This document shows positions 10,101-19,323 of a DNA stretch of 64,000 nucleotides, in pieces. The position numbers and the translations under genes were made by a program. Numbering within the stretch: position 1 is the stretch's first letter; each line of letters begins with the position of its first letter. This stretch comes from Bacteroides sp. 51 (GTDB lineage Bacteria > Bacteroidota > Bacteroidia > Bacteroidales > Bacteroidaceae), in NCBI RefSeq assembly GCF_010500965.1, contig NZ_QVMI01000006.1, forward strand, positions 157,977-221,976, in the 5' to 3' direction. The notes below the pieces were generated by a model. The model made no database searches. It was not told where the DNA came from and saw only the letters and a list, made by a program, of their open reading frames with translations.

Positions 10101-10538
10101 GATGGCACTACGCTGATCTTATTGAATGCAGCAGAATCGTGGATGAATCTGGTGGCTCAAAACACTGGAGTAAAATATAATGGCTATTATTCTGTAGGCA
10201 GAAACTGGGTAGGCGGCATTCATTTCGTAAAAGATCATCCCTTGTTTAAAGGTTTACCAGTGAATGATGCCCTCAATTGGCCATATCAGGCCGTAGCCCG
10301 CAATGGCGATCAACGTTTCGGCTTCCGTATAAGTGGCGAAGAAATGGTGGTAGGTTCTTACAAAAGTACACCTTTTGAACTGGGAACCGCCGTTGGTATT
10401 CTTCCTTGTGGAAAAGGAAAAATCATTTTCTCTTCACTAGATATTTTAGATAATCTTGATCAGCCCTCAGGACCATCGGATGTGGCAAAGAAAATACTTT
10501 GTAACTACATCTCATACTATAATACTAAATTTGAATAA
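7101..10538 (+). CDS. Glycoside hydrolase family 2 enzyme with C-terminal PA14 domain
   Basis: Secreted protein of 1145 residues with a signal peptide ending near FAAQK. The GH2 sugar-binding jelly roll (about residues 90-220, GVSWWFRTLEVPE), Ig-like domain and TIM barrel follow. The acid/base motif NLINEFGG places Glu at residue 461. A likely nucleophile lies in FRGEEGALSTP (residues 562/563). A PA14-like domain (about residues 850-1000, TESGQYLIGLSSNSGIRLSVNG) precedes a final beta domain. GH2 covers beta-galactosidases, beta-glucuronidases and beta-mannosidases; the substrate cannot be told here. At 1145 residues it is longer than a minimal GH2 because of PA14, usually a carbohydrate-binding module. 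The GH3 gene follows after 5 nt, so they form an operon. Confidence 0.88.
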   Translation: MRHVFLTLLLFSSVLCFAAQKTGNSVSKNSNLTEGRSTMNLSDSQWWLWRDTDATWKDDKLYLPTEITDLSILPVNVPTGGWNKLDQQQAISVKVPGTVEEYFTTSDSPRPEDLRGVSWWFRTLEVPEQLKERRFILHFESVRMRAEVYIDKQLVAYDIIGESPFQADITPFIRPGEKQQLAVRVTNPGGNFHWQDFDIYKWGSYNVPPGRGFGGIIGRVKMEAVHPIHISDLYIQNTPDIKSINAIISIQNNTSAKAKQDLEVIVREKKNPEKIVFQQTLKKQPITEGLQTMSIPVTVPDAHLWDLNSPELYTCEVRIKSGKKILDHDQKVFGFRWFTVDGIGKDAVLRLNGRRVMLRSAISWGYWPVTGLIATPEMAEKQIETAQVLGLNTLNFHRSIGSPVVLEKADEMGLLYYEEPGSFHSANHDPFIRSIVNEKLKRMVRRDRSHPSLVIYNLINEFGGVLSRDKELVAKRMNDMREAHAVDPSRIMTFTSGWAGSEHAEEDSKAHMLPFDTTLYRKGWFDNHRAGGPETWLEEYYKGPEDNFMYTDNRTEIYFRGEEGALSTPPRIQKIHETITSSGESGWDGKFWEKQYQSFSNMFREKQLEPYFGNIDSLTRLMGNVSFEHQGRRIQGMRMQNIGDGYMVNGWEAMPYDNHSGIVDIYRNPKGDVSLFNYYTQPLYIAVSSRSQIVRLPADVSVDFYIINEKDLKGSYALQINVVDPAGNIVHKDTKPVIIKGDEVFGQLLLENITLPIRKEGGKYKITAQIVDADGNTYAKGHDEVLAVDWNADSLKGKGAYYGKDGDKFAGFYMQQTGNPIEAFTPETKSLDWLVVTRPSLDEPMLIDPGFFLNKDGQSTLQVSFYKDNDMRDLAQKKPDTKIDRHFAGGAQPDASVPANQAFSVVWEGELLPTESGQYLIGLSSNSGIRLSVNGQRMIDNWGNRKPVSLDRPVMLEAGKPATIRVEYTQNAGSGEVQLKWSRPTTTAIEPQLLIDRVKNDGTTLILLNAAESWMNLVAQNTGVKYNGYYSVGRNWVGGIHFVKDHPLFKGLPVNDALNWPYQAVARNGDQRFGFRISGEEMVVGSYKSTPFELGTAVGILPCGKGKIIFSSLDILDNLDQPSGPSDVAKKILCNYISYYNTKFE

Positions 10539-10543
10539 TTCAT

Positions 10544-12901
10544 ATGAGACACATTATTGCTATCCTCCTGCTTTTTGCAACCACCCTTTGCGTTGCACAG
10601 AAAAAAAACTCCATCTATAAGAAAGATTGGATCGACTTCAATAAAAACGGTGTAAAGGATGTTTTTGAAGACCCGAAAGCAACGATTGAAGACCGCATAG
10701 AAAACCTGCTTTCACTTATGAATCTGGATGAGAAAACCGTCCAGATGGTAACACTCTATGGTAGCGGAAGAGTGCTGAAAGACCCACTTCCTACACCGGA
10801 ATGGAAAACATCATTGTGGAAAGATGGTATCGGTAATATCGACGAGCAACATAACGGACTTGGAACATTCGGCTCCGAGTATTCGTACCCGTATAGTAAG
10901 TCTGTTGATGCCCGTCAAGCCATCCAGCGCTGGTTTGTTGAAGAAACCCGGTTGGGTATTCCCGTAGATTTTACCAATGAAGGTATTCGCGGATTATGTC
11001 ATGACAGAGCTACCATGTTTCCGGCTCAATGTGGTCAGGGGGCTACGTGGAACAAGGAATTAATAGCACGCATTGCAGAGGTGGAAGCGACCGAGGCACT
11101 GGCGTTGGGCTATACCAATATCTACTCTCCTATATTAGATATCGCTCAGGACCCACGGTGGGGAAGAGTTGTTGAGTGTTATGGTGAAGATCCCTACCAT
11201 GTCTCGCAACTCGGAAAACAAATGATTGAAGGCTTGCAGAAGAGAGGACTGGTTGCAACCCCTAAACATTTTGCGGTATATAGTATTCCTGTTGGCGGGC
11301 GCGATGGTGCTACCCGTACCGATCCGCATGTAGCTCCGCGCGAAATGAGAACATTATATCTCGAACCCTTCCGCGTTGCTTTTCAGGAATCAAACGCACT
11401 GGGCGTGATGAGCTCATATAATGATTATGACGGCGTTCCCGTAACCGGAAGTCCCTATTTCCTTACGGAAATCCTTCGCAACGAGTGGGGCTTCAAAGGC
11501 TATGTCGTTTCAGATAGCGAAGCCGTTGAGTTTATTAAAACCAAGCATCGCGTAGCGAGCACCGACGAAGATGCTGCGGCAATGGCAGTAAATGCCGGAT
11601 TGAATATCCGCACCAACTTTACTCCCCCCGAAAACTTTGTCCTCCCCTTACGGAAAGCCATTGAAGAAGGAAAGGTATCTATGGAAACGGTAAATGACCG
11701 GGTTCGCGATATTTTAAGAGTGAAATTCATCTTAGGCTTATTTGATAATCCATATAAAGGCGATCAGAAACTGGCCGATAAAGTAGTTCATTCTGCCGAA
11801 CATAAAGCTGTTTCGCTGGATGCGGCAAGACAATCTGTTGTCTTACTGAAGAACGAAAACAACCTGTTACCATTAAATAAAGAAACAAAGCGAATCGCCC
11901 TGATCGGACCCAATGCCGACGAGAAGCAGGAACTAATCTGCCGTTACGGACCGGCGAATGCTGATATTATTACGGTACGCGAATACCTGAAAACCTATCT
12001 TCCTGCAACCGAAATTAAATACGCCAAAGGCTGCGAAATAGTAGATAATCGCTATCCATTAAGTGAAATTCTGCCTGCTCCGTTAAATACGGAAGAGCAA
12101 CAAATGCTTGACGAGGCAGTACAAGCCGCAAAAGAATCGGATGTTGTTATTCTGGTTTTAGGTGGTTCTGAGGTTACTGTTCGTGAAGATAAATCAAGAA
12201 CCGATCTCAATCTTCCCGGCCGTCAGATGGATTTGATGAAAGCTGTTCAAGCAACCGGAAAACCTGTTGTATTGGTCTTGCTCGATGGACGTGCATCTAC
12301 CATTAATTATGCACAAGAGCATATTCCGGCCATTGTTCATGCCTGGTTTCCCGGCGAGTTCTGCGGTCAGGCCGTATCCGAAGTGCTGTTTGGAGATTAT
12401 AATCCCGGCGGAAAACTCGCTGTAACTTTCCCTAAATCCGTTGGTCAGATACCTTTTGCTTTCCCTTTCAAACCAGGTTCCGATGCTTCATCGCCTTATG
12501 CGGTGTATGGCGCACTTTATCCGTTTGGATACGGACTCAGTTATACCAAATTTGAATACGGTAATCTGAAAATTGAGCAGACGGGACAAACCGCTGATGA
12601 TAAAGTCCTTATTTCGTTTACCATTAAAAACACAGGCGATAGAAAGGGAGATGAGGTAGCGCAACTCTACCTGCGCGATGAATACAGTAGTGTGACCACA
12701 TACACCAAAGTCCTCCGTGGTTTTGAGCGCGTAACTCTGGAACCCGGCGAAGCAAAGGAAATAAAAATGGAGTTAACCAAGCAAGCCCTGGGCTTGTGGG
12801 ATATAAATAATAAGTTTACCGTTGAACCGGGAGATTTTGAGATACAGGTAGGCACTTCTTCCCAAGATATACGGTTAAAAGGTCGTTTTCAGATTTTATA
12901 G
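10544..12901 (+). CDS. Glycoside hydrolase family 3 beta-glycosidase (xylosidase/glucosidase-like)
   Basis: A 785-residue secreted GH3 whose signal peptide ends near TTLCVAQ. The catalytic barrel shows DPRWGRVVECYGEDPY, ATPKHFAVYS and VVSDSEAVEF, with the nucleophile Asp at residue 324. The second domain has FGDYNPGGKLAVTFP and the Fn3-like C-terminus has DEVAQLYLRDEYSS. An N-terminal stretch (DFNKNGVKDVFEDPKA) resembles the entry region of several Bacteroides BglX/xylosidase-type GH3 enzymes. It follows the GH2-PA14 gene by only 5 nt and ends 77 nt before a strong terminator, so the two are the last genes of this operon. Exact glycoside is unknown. Confidence 0.92.
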   Translation: MRHIIAILLLFATTLCVAQKKNSIYKKDWIDFNKNGVKDVFEDPKATIEDRIENLLSLMNLDEKTVQMVTLYGSGRVLKDPLPTPEWKTSLWKDGIGNIDEQHNGLGTFGSEYSYPYSKSVDARQAIQRWFVEETRLGIPVDFTNEGIRGLCHDRATMFPAQCGQGATWNKELIARIAEVEATEALALGYTNIYSPILDIAQDPRWGRVVECYGEDPYHVSQLGKQMIEGLQKRGLVATPKHFAVYSIPVGGRDGATRTDPHVAPREMRTLYLEPFRVAFQESNALGVMSSYNDYDGVPVTGSPYFLTEILRNEWGFKGYVVSDSEAVEFIKTKHRVASTDEDAAAMAVNAGLNIRTNFTPPENFVLPLRKAIEEGKVSMETVNDRVRDILRVKFILGLFDNPYKGDQKLADKVVHSAEHKAVSLDAARQSVVLLKNENNLLPLNKETKRIALIGPNADEKQELICRYGPANADIITVREYLKTYLPATEIKYAKGCEIVDNRYPLSEILPAPLNTEEQQMLDEAVQAAKESDVVILVLGGSEVTVREDKSRTDLNLPGRQMDLMKAVQATGKPVVLVLLDGRASTINYAQEHIPAIVHAWFPGEFCGQAVSEVLFGDYNPGGKLAVTFPKSVGQIPFAFPFKPGSDASSPYAVYGALYPFGYGLSYTKFEYGNLKIEQTGQTADDKVLISFTIKNTGDRKGDEVAQLYLRDEYSSVTTYTKVLRGFERVTLEPGEAKEIKMELTKQALGLWDINNKFTVEPGDFEIQVGTSSQDIRLKGRFQIL

Positions 12902-12977
12902 ATTAGTGAGATATTAGTTTAGCAAGGTATTAAGTTTTTCAGAAGTATTAGTTATATAATAAGGTAAATAAGGTGTG

Positions 12978-13020
12978 AGCCACAGATAAGGAGTTTTTAT
13001 GCTCCTGTCTGTGGCTTTTT
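12978..13020 (+). terminator. Intrinsic terminator of the regulator/GH2/GH3 operon
   Basis: AGCCACAGATAAGGAG (12978-12993) can pair with CTCCTGTCTGTGGCT (13002-13016) across an 8-nt loop, followed by a T-rich stretch. The stem is nearly perfect and lies 77 nt after the GH3 stop. Confidence 0.88.
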
Positions 13021-13090
13021 CTCTTTCAGATACTTTCTTTCTTTTATTTGATTCTTTTCTTCTGATATTATCTCTTAGAGATATAAATGA

Positions 13091-13155
13091 CCAGATGTAC
13101 ATCTGGTTACTGACTACCTGTACATCTAGTTACTAACCTCATGTACATCTAGTTG
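13091..13155. repeat. Three palindrome-centred repeats with exact 23-bp period
   Basis: TGTACATCT occurs at 13096, 13119 and 13142, exactly 23 bp apart. Each is followed by rGTTAC or rGTTG. The first copy sits in a perfect 16-bp palindrome, CCAGATGTACATCTGG (13091-13106); the other two keep the TGTACA core. The array starts about 75 nt after the operon terminator and has no coding potential. A different array at 38884-38990 has the same 23-bp period. Function unknown. Confidence 0.85.
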
Positions 13156-14028
13156 TTTGCTTTAATAAAAGATAATCAAAAAACTCTTAGTGGCATGCAT
13201 TGAATATAAGGAGCAAAACATACAAATCAATATATGCTAAGAAGCGCATTAGTGTATCTCTTTTATTTATGGAGTATTCATATCTCTGAAATAGAGGCAA
13301 TATCGAGTTAATTAACCGCTATGTTAACCTTTTGTTTCGGTATTTTTGTACAATAAGTCCCTATATTATATGGTGTGTTTATCATTTTTTCGAGTTGCAA
13401 TCCGGTAAATCAATACCTCACGAATCTCTTTTTAGGGGCTTGATTGGCAAGTAAAAACAGTTTTTCTTTCAATAAGTAAAAAAAAGTAACGTCATGCGAT
13501 ATTTTTTCATCCTTTATTTATTAAATTAATAATAAATTAACCGATAAGGTAATTTATTGCAGATACATTTGTCACATCTTGAAGTAGATTTTTAATCTTT
13601 CTCTAATTTGAATTTAATATTATGAAGAAATTAATCAAAAGGGAAATAATGTTACAAAACTTATTCTCCCTATCCTGTAAGGTGGACTCTGGCTAAGCTC
13701 TTTCATATGATTCTCATTAGCCCTTAAATTAGAATAAAGTAGTATGGCTAAATGAGATTAATGGAATCGTCCTCGGACTGAACTAAGTGATATTTAGAAG
13801 ACCGGTCAATTCTAAAATTACGTAAAAGTAACCTGAGTGAATGCTGTAATAGCTTATTTGAAAAATTGTAAAACTTATAATGAAATCTTTAAAACTATGT
13901 GAAACATTTCCCTTTACCCTAATTAAGCAAGATCGTTCTTTCCTTTGATCATGCATAACATACCCGGATCAAATGATATAATACGATAGAAAACTGTAAT
14001 TATTTTAATTATATAAACTCTTAATTTC
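13156..14028 (+). other. Gene-free region and long candidate leader before susC
   Basis: No protein gene is convincing here. Two -7 boxes are present: TATTTTTG at 13341-13348 and TACATTTG at 13564-13571. The latter has TTAACC 21 bp upstream (13537-13542), as before the 7101 gene; further TTAACC copies lie at 13312 and 13324. Either start leaves an untranslated leader of about 450-680 nt. Within it are a 24-codon ORF (13623-13697, MKKLIKREIMLQ...) of unknown meaning and a 7-bp inverted repeat TTTGATC/GATCAAA (13944-13950, 13967-13973). The leader could carry post-transcriptional control of the locus. Confidence 0.5.
13537..13571 (+). promoter_or_regulatory. Candidate susC-operon promoter
   Basis: TTAACC (13537-13542), 21 bp, then TACATTTG (13564-13571), a match to the TAnnTTTG -7 box. 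There is no TTTG -33 box, as expected for an activator-dependent promoter. Choice over the upstream TATTTTTG at 13341 rests only on the shared spacing with the 7063 promoter. Confidence 0.4.
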
Positions 14029-17000
14029 ATGAAAATAACCCTTATTAATAAATCAAAACCAATGGTTTCACATCCTAGACCATTGCGGGGAACAATGCGA
14101 ATATTCGCAATGCTGTTATTTCTCGTTAGTTTTGTTCATTATGCTCAGGCACAGAACAAAACCATTAAAGGTACGGTAACCGATGAGCTGGGCGAAGCTA
14201 TTATTGGAGCCAGTGTGGTGGCCGGCAGTAACCACGGAACAATAACCGATTTCGACGGAAACTTTAGCCTCAGTGTACCAGCCAACACCAAGCAATTGGT
14301 CATTACTTACATTGGATACAGAACCAAAACAGTTGACGTTACCAATGAAACCAACCTGAAAGTTGTTTTGCAGGAAGACTCACAGAAACTCGACGAAGTT
14401 ATCGTAGTAGGTTACGGTACACAGAAGAAAGCCACGCTGACTGGCGCCGTTTCGGCCATTAGTAATGAACAGCTGACACTAACCAAAACACAGGACCCTA
14501 AAAACATGCTTACCGGTAAAATTCCTGGCGTGCGTGTAACTCAGAATACCTCTGAGCCTGGCGAGTTTGGTAAAGGTAACTTCGATATCCGTGGTTACGG
14601 TGGCAGTCCGCTGATCGTAGTGGATGGTGTACCTCGTGGAAACTTCGAGCGTATCGACGCTAATGACATCGAAACCATCTCTGTATTGAAAGATGCCTCG
14701 GCAGCAGTTTATGGGGTACGTGCAGCAAATGGTGTTATCCTGATCACCACCAAGAAAGGGGATAAGAACGGTAAAGCCAAGGTTGAGTATAGCATGTATT
14801 ATGGTATTCAAACCCCGTCCGAAGTATTGAAACCCGTTGGCGCTATAGATCGTATGACGTTGTTCAACGAAAAATCCATGCGTAACCAAACTGACCCTCG
14901 TTTAACTTATGAAGACGATCAGTTTGCTCCTTACCTGAATGGCGAAAAAACATCTACCGATTGGTATAAAGCCGTAATGGCAGGTTCGGCTCCTCAACAG
15001 CAACACAATGTTTCGATCAGTGGGGGTACGGATAAAGTAGACTATTTCGTGAACTTCGGTTACATGGACCAAAAAGGTTTCCTCAAATCGGATGCTTTGG
15101 ACTACAACCGTTACAACATTCGCTCTAACATCAATGCACAAGTTACAAAAGACCTGAAGTTCTCTATAAAACTGGCAGGTACGATTGATGAGCGTGAGCG
15201 TCCGTATTACGACACTTGGGGAATCTTCAAGAGCTTGTGGCGTTCCATTCCAAGTGATGAAGTCTATGCCAATGGCAACCCGCAATATCTGGCTAAGCCA
15301 AGTGGAAATATTGAGAATCCCGTTGGTATGATGGATTCGAATATGTCAGGTTACAAGAAGAATGGTAACAAGCTGTTCCAATCTACTTTCGAAGCTGAAT
15401 ACTCCATACCTTACGTAAAGGGATTAAAGCTGAAAGGTTTGTTTAGTTATGACAACACCATTGCCGATAATACCGAGTGGGGCCTGTCATATGATGAATA
15501 TACCTACAGTTCCGTTAATGATACTTATGCACCTTACACCCGTCAATATCCTTCCAAACTGCAACGCTATTATGGCAATAACTGGAGCACATTGTGGCAG
15601 GCAGCGCTGAGCTACGATAATACGTTTGGTGCACATCATGTGTCGGGTTTGCTGCTGTTCGAAGAAGGACATAGCAAAGGCGATAACATTCAGGCTATCC
15701 GTAACTTCTCTATCCCTCTGCCTTATCTGTTTGCCGGTGATTCCGATCAACAAGTGGGTACAAACAATGCCGACGGTTTGACAGAAACAGCCAGTCAATC
15801 TTATGTAGGTAAATTCAACTACGACTACAAAGGCAAATATATGGCCGAAGTAGCTTTCCGTTACGATGGTTCCTCCAAATTCCCGTCAGATGGTCGTTGG
15901 GGATTCTTCCCAAGTGCATCTGTAGGCTGGAGAATGTCGGAAGAAGCCTTTATTAAAGACAACCTTACTTTTGTAGACAACCTGAAAATACGTGGTTCTT
16001 ACGGTAAGATGGGAGATGATAGCGCTTCCGAATACCAATTTGTTACAGGCTATAACTACCCGAATACTTCCGGAGCTACTCAGGGTAACTTCCCGAAGGG
16101 ATATGTTTTTGACGGTAAAGTAGCCAACTCACTGGGATTCCGTGCGGCTCCTAACCCCAATATCACCTGGTACACCGTGAAAACACTCAATATTGGTGTG
16201 GATGCCGATATGTGGCACGGCCTGTTAGGCTTTACTTTCGAAATATTCCAGCGTAACCGCGATGGCTTGCTGGCCAATCGCCTCTCTACCATTCCCGGAA
16301 ACTTTGGTTCCGCTATGCCTCAGGAGAACTTGGAAAGTGACCGTACAAGAGGTATTGAAATCGAATTGCGTCATAACAACAGAATTGGTAGCTTTACATA
16401 CTACGTAAACGGTAACGTTTCTTTCACTCGTACCATGAACCGCTATCTGGAAAAGAGTCCGGCAAGTAACTCTTATGCTAGCTGGCAAGATAGAAACAAC
16501 TACAACCGCTACAATGACATCTGGTTTGGATGGGGCGATGGTGGCCGCTATACAAACTACGATCAAATAGCCAATTCGCAAAGCAAAGGAAAAGGAAACG
16601 GTGAAAACGGTTCACTACCTGGCGATTATATCTACGAAGACTGGAATGGTGACGGAACGATTGATGACTTGGATAAGCACCCTATTGCAACAACCGTAGG
16701 AGCTAAAAATACGAATATTGATGATTTCCAAAACAAACGTAACTATCCGTTGATGAACTACGGTATCACTATGGGTGGCGCCTGGAAGGGAATTGACTTC
16801 AATATGGTATTCCAGGGATCGGCGATGTCATATGTTGCTTATGGCGAACAATTATCACAACCGTTATTATGGGAAGGCAATGCATTGGATTTGTTAATGG
16901 ATAGATGGCGTCCGGTTGATCCGAAGCAAGATCCATACGATCCTTCTACAAAATGGATTTCGGGCTATTATGCATATGGTGCTAAAGCGCCGGATGCTAA

Positions 17001-17244
17001 CTCAACATTTATGATCCAGAAAGGCGATTACCTACGTTTGAAATCGGCCGAAATAGGATACACTTTACCCAAAAACTGGTTGAGATTTGCCGGCGTACAA
17101 AATCTTAGAGTATATATGAATGCTTATAACCTGCTTACTTTCACAGGTGTAAAAGGGGTAGACCCTGAGAAACCTGCCGATCAGTATGGATATATGTATC
17201 CGTTGAACAGATCGTATAACTTTGGTGCAAGTATTACATTTTAA
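14029..17244 (+). CDS. SusC-like TonB-dependent outer-membrane glycan transporter
   Basis: A 1071-residue SusC-family protein. After an extended N-terminus of about 22 residues comes a signal peptide (MRIFAMLLFLVSFVHYAQAQ). Then follow a CarboxypepD_reg-like domain (IKGTVTDELGEAIIGASV, ITDFDGNFSLSV), the TonB-box region (LDEVIVVGYGTQKK), a plug domain with DIRGYGGSPLIVVDGVPRG and ITTKKG, and a 22-strand barrel ending in NRSYNFGASITF with the terminal aromatic residue used for outer-membrane insertion. It imports oligosaccharides using TonB energy, with SusD as a surface lid. SusD follows after 19 nt. This is the first gene of the large glycan-use operon; the upstream leader is several hundred nt long. 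Confidence 0.97.
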   Translation: MKITLINKSKPMVSHPRPLRGTMRIFAMLLFLVSFVHYAQAQNKTIKGTVTDELGEAIIGASVVAGSNHGTITDFDGNFSLSVPANTKQLVITYIGYRTKTVDVTNETNLKVVLQEDSQKLDEVIVVGYGTQKKATLTGAVSAISNEQLTLTKTQDPKNMLTGKIPGVRVTQNTSEPGEFGKGNFDIRGYGGSPLIVVDGVPRGNFERIDANDIETISVLKDASAAVYGVRAANGVILITTKKGDKNGKAKVEYSMYYGIQTPSEVLKPVGAIDRMTLFNEKSMRNQTDPRLTYEDDQFAPYLNGEKTSTDWYKAVMAGSAPQQQHNVSISGGTDKVDYFVNFGYMDQKGFLKSDALDYNRYNIRSNINAQVTKDLKFSIKLAGTIDERERPYYDTWGIFKSLWRSIPSDEVYANGNPQYLAKPSGNIENPVGMMDSNMSGYKKNGNKLFQSTFEAEYSIPYVKGLKLKGLFSYDNTIADNTEWGLSYDEYTYSSVNDTYAPYTRQYPSKLQRYYGNNWSTLWQAALSYDNTFGAHHVSGLLLFEEGHSKGDNIQAIRNFSIPLPYLFAGDSDQQVGTNNADGLTETASQSYVGKFNYDYKGKYMAEVAFRYDGSSKFPSDGRWGFFPSASVGWRMSEEAFIKDNLTFVDNLKIRGSYGKMGDDSASEYQFVTGYNYPNTSGATQGNFPKGYVFDGKVANSLGFRAAPNPNITWYTVKTLNIGVDADMWHGLLGFTFEIFQRNRDGLLANRLSTIPGNFGSAMPQENLESDRTRGIEIELRHNNRIGSFTYYVNGNVSFTRTMNRYLEKSPASNSYASWQDRNNYNRYNDIWFGWGDGGRYTNYDQIANSQSKGKGNGENGSLPGDYIYEDWNGDGTIDDLDKHPIATTVGAKNTNIDDFQNKRNYPLMNYGITMGGAWKGIDFNMVFQGSAMSYVAYGEQLSQPLLWEGNALDLLMDRWRPVDPKQDPYDPSTKWISGYYAYGAKAPDANSTFMIQKGDYLRLKSAEIGYTLPKNWLRFAGVQNLRVYMNAYNLLTFTGVKGVDPEKPADQYGYMYPLNRSYNFGASITF

Positions 17245-17263
17245 GTAAAAAAGAGAACGTATT

Positions 17264-19303
17264 ATGAAAAATTGGAAAACAATAATAATGAGTATCGCAC
17301 TGGGCGGTATGTTTGTAGGATGCCAGGATCTGGATATTCCTCCTAAGAATATTCTTTCAGGCTCGGATATCTATAACGAAGGAGGTATAACCGCTTATAT
17401 GGCGGGTTTGTATGGCCGCTTGCCAATGGAAGACTTTAATACAACCGATCAGAATGGTCACGAGGGCTTCTTCCACTGGAATAATATCGTATGGGATATG
17501 TTGGGCACCGGAGAAACGGTGAACCGTAACAAAACCGATATGTACACTGTACAAAAAGGATACTGGAAAGAAGGCTACCAAATCATTCGTCAGGCCAATG
17601 TGCTCATTCAGGATTTACCTAACTACGTTGGACAACTGACAGGTGCCGAAAAATGGCTTGCCGAAGCTCGTTTTATTCGTGCTTACACCTATTTTGCGAT
17701 GGTAAAACGTTATGGTGGTGTGCCTATTATCGAAATTCCGCAAGAGAGTACAGGTAATGATGCTGACTTATGGGCAGCACGTAACAGCCATGAAGAGTGT
17801 GTTGATTTTATTCTGGCAGACTTGGATTACGCTATGGAGAATATGGATGCTAAAATCGTTCAGGGACGTGCCAACAAATATGGCGCAGCAGCATTCAAAT
17901 CACGCGTAGCTCTTTATGCCGGCTCCGTAGCTCGTTACGGTAAACTGTTCGATTATAGTAAAGATGGTGTTCAGCTGTGTGGTATCCCTGCAAGTAAAGC
18001 CAATAACTATTTTCAACAAGCTTTTGATGCAGCTGTAGCTGTAGATGCCGGTGGATACGCATTGTATGAGGCTGATGGAGACAAAGCTGTAAACTTTCGC
18101 AATATCTTTATGAAAGCTGATGTAAGTAAAGAATCCATCTTTACCCGTCAGTACGAAATCAATAACAATGTGCATAGCTTTGACCACATTTACTGTACTC
18201 CACGTATGACCGCAGACTATGGCGACCGTTATAATGTGACACTGGACTGGGTAGAATTGTTCGACGGACTACCCCTTGATCCCGCTACCGGACGTTTGAA
18301 AACAACCGATGCCAATGGTAACTACATTGTATATAACGATGAGAAAGAACTGTTTGCCAATGCAGAACCTCGTTTGAAAGGTTCCGTCATGATGCCTGGC
18401 GAAACTTACAAAGGTGTTACACTGGATATTCGCGCCGGATTGATCAAGGAAAATATTGATCCGTCTACTCCGATAGCTAAGTTTGTTGCCGATGATGGAC
18501 AAACTACTACCAACTGGACAAATAATCCATGGTTTAAGAATAATGTAAAAACTTCTACAGAAGACCCACGCAAACAAACTCCTGAAACGCTTTCTACTGG
18601 TAAAAAAGTATATATCAATGGACAGGATGGACCTAATACGGGCACAGGTAATAATACATTGACCGGATTCCACGGTTTGAAATGGATTAACCTGAACTGG
18701 AGCGTAGCTGAAACTCAGATGCACCGTTCTACTCAAACCTGGATTGATATTCGTTATGCAGAAGTATTGCTGAACCGTGCAGAAGCTGCGATTGAGTTAG
18801 GTCAAAACGGAGTAGCCTCTTACGCCGGAAAGGATATGTTGCAGGATGCTATGACTTGCATTAACAAGGTTCGCACAAGAGCAGGTGCTAATCTGCTGAC
18901 CAGCACTGCCGAATTGGCTGATACTCCGATCGTTAATGGAAGAGGTACCGGAAAGTGCTCGTTTGTATTTGCTCCTAACAAAGGTTTGCATGTTATTCGC
19001 GTAGAACGCTATAAAGAGCTGGCTTTCGAACATTCAGTATATTGGGACTTGCGCCGTTGGTTTACTTACCACGAGCAAATTAATAATTATCGTCGTAGAA
19101 TGCTTGCTCCCTTCTTGTTTGCCAAAGGTGCCGATACGGATGACAAGACAGGTAATCCGATAGGTAAGTATATTTATGATACACGTGTGGTTGCCAGAAA
19201 TGCTACGGGTGCTATATCATTTGCAACGAAGAATTATTACGATAAAATTCCTGATGGTCAGCTCAAAACTAATCCATTACTGGAACAAAATGATCAATAT
19301 TAA
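17264..19303 (+). CDS. SusD/RagB family surface glycan-binding lipoprotein
   Basis: A 679-residue lipoprotein with a lipobox ending FVGC (Cys20). The N-terminal SusD-like region (YMAGLYGRLPMEDF) and tetratricopeptide-like helices (LAEARFIRAYTYFAMVKRYGGVPII) are typical. The C-terminal RagB/SusD part has WIDIRYAEVLLNRAEAAIELG, INKVRTRAG and ERYKELAFEHSVYWDLRRW. It sits over SusC on the cell surface and binds the target glycan. It is longer than the usual 500-600 residues. Its stop codon overlaps an ATG of the next frame, suggesting coupled translation with the DUF3823 gene. Confidence 0.97.
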   Translation: MKNWKTIIMSIALGGMFVGCQDLDIPPKNILSGSDIYNEGGITAYMAGLYGRLPMEDFNTTDQNGHEGFFHWNNIVWDMLGTGETVNRNKTDMYTVQKGYWKEGYQIIRQANVLIQDLPNYVGQLTGAEKWLAEARFIRAYTYFAMVKRYGGVPIIEIPQESTGNDADLWAARNSHEECVDFILADLDYAMENMDAKIVQGRANKYGAAAFKSRVALYAGSVARYGKLFDYSKDGVQLCGIPASKANNYFQQAFDAAVAVDAGGYALYEADGDKAVNFRNIFMKADVSKESIFTRQYEINNNVHSFDHIYCTPRMTADYGDRYNVTLDWVELFDGLPLDPATGRLKTTDANGNYIVYNDEKELFANAEPRLKGSVMMPGETYKGVTLDIRAGLIKENIDPSTPIAKFVADDGQTTTNWTNNPWFKNNVKTSTEDPRKQTPETLSTGKKVYINGQDGPNTGTGNNTLTGFHGLKWINLNWSVAETQMHRSTQTWIDIRYAEVLLNRAEAAIELGQNGVASYAGKDMLQDAMTCINKVRTRAGANLLTSTAELADTPIVNGRGTGKCSFVFAPNKGLHVIRVERYKELAFEHSVYWDLRRWFTYHEQINNYRRRMLAPFLFAKGADTDDKTGNPIGKYIYDTRVVARNATGAISFATKNYYDKIPDGQLKTNPLLEQNDQY

Positions 19304-19323
19304 TGATGAAAAGGAATATAAAT

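Noticed and set aside
13091-13155. Plasmid-type iterons or a replication origin
   Set aside because: Only three copies, no replication-initiator gene and no AT-rich unwinding region or DnaA boxes beside them.
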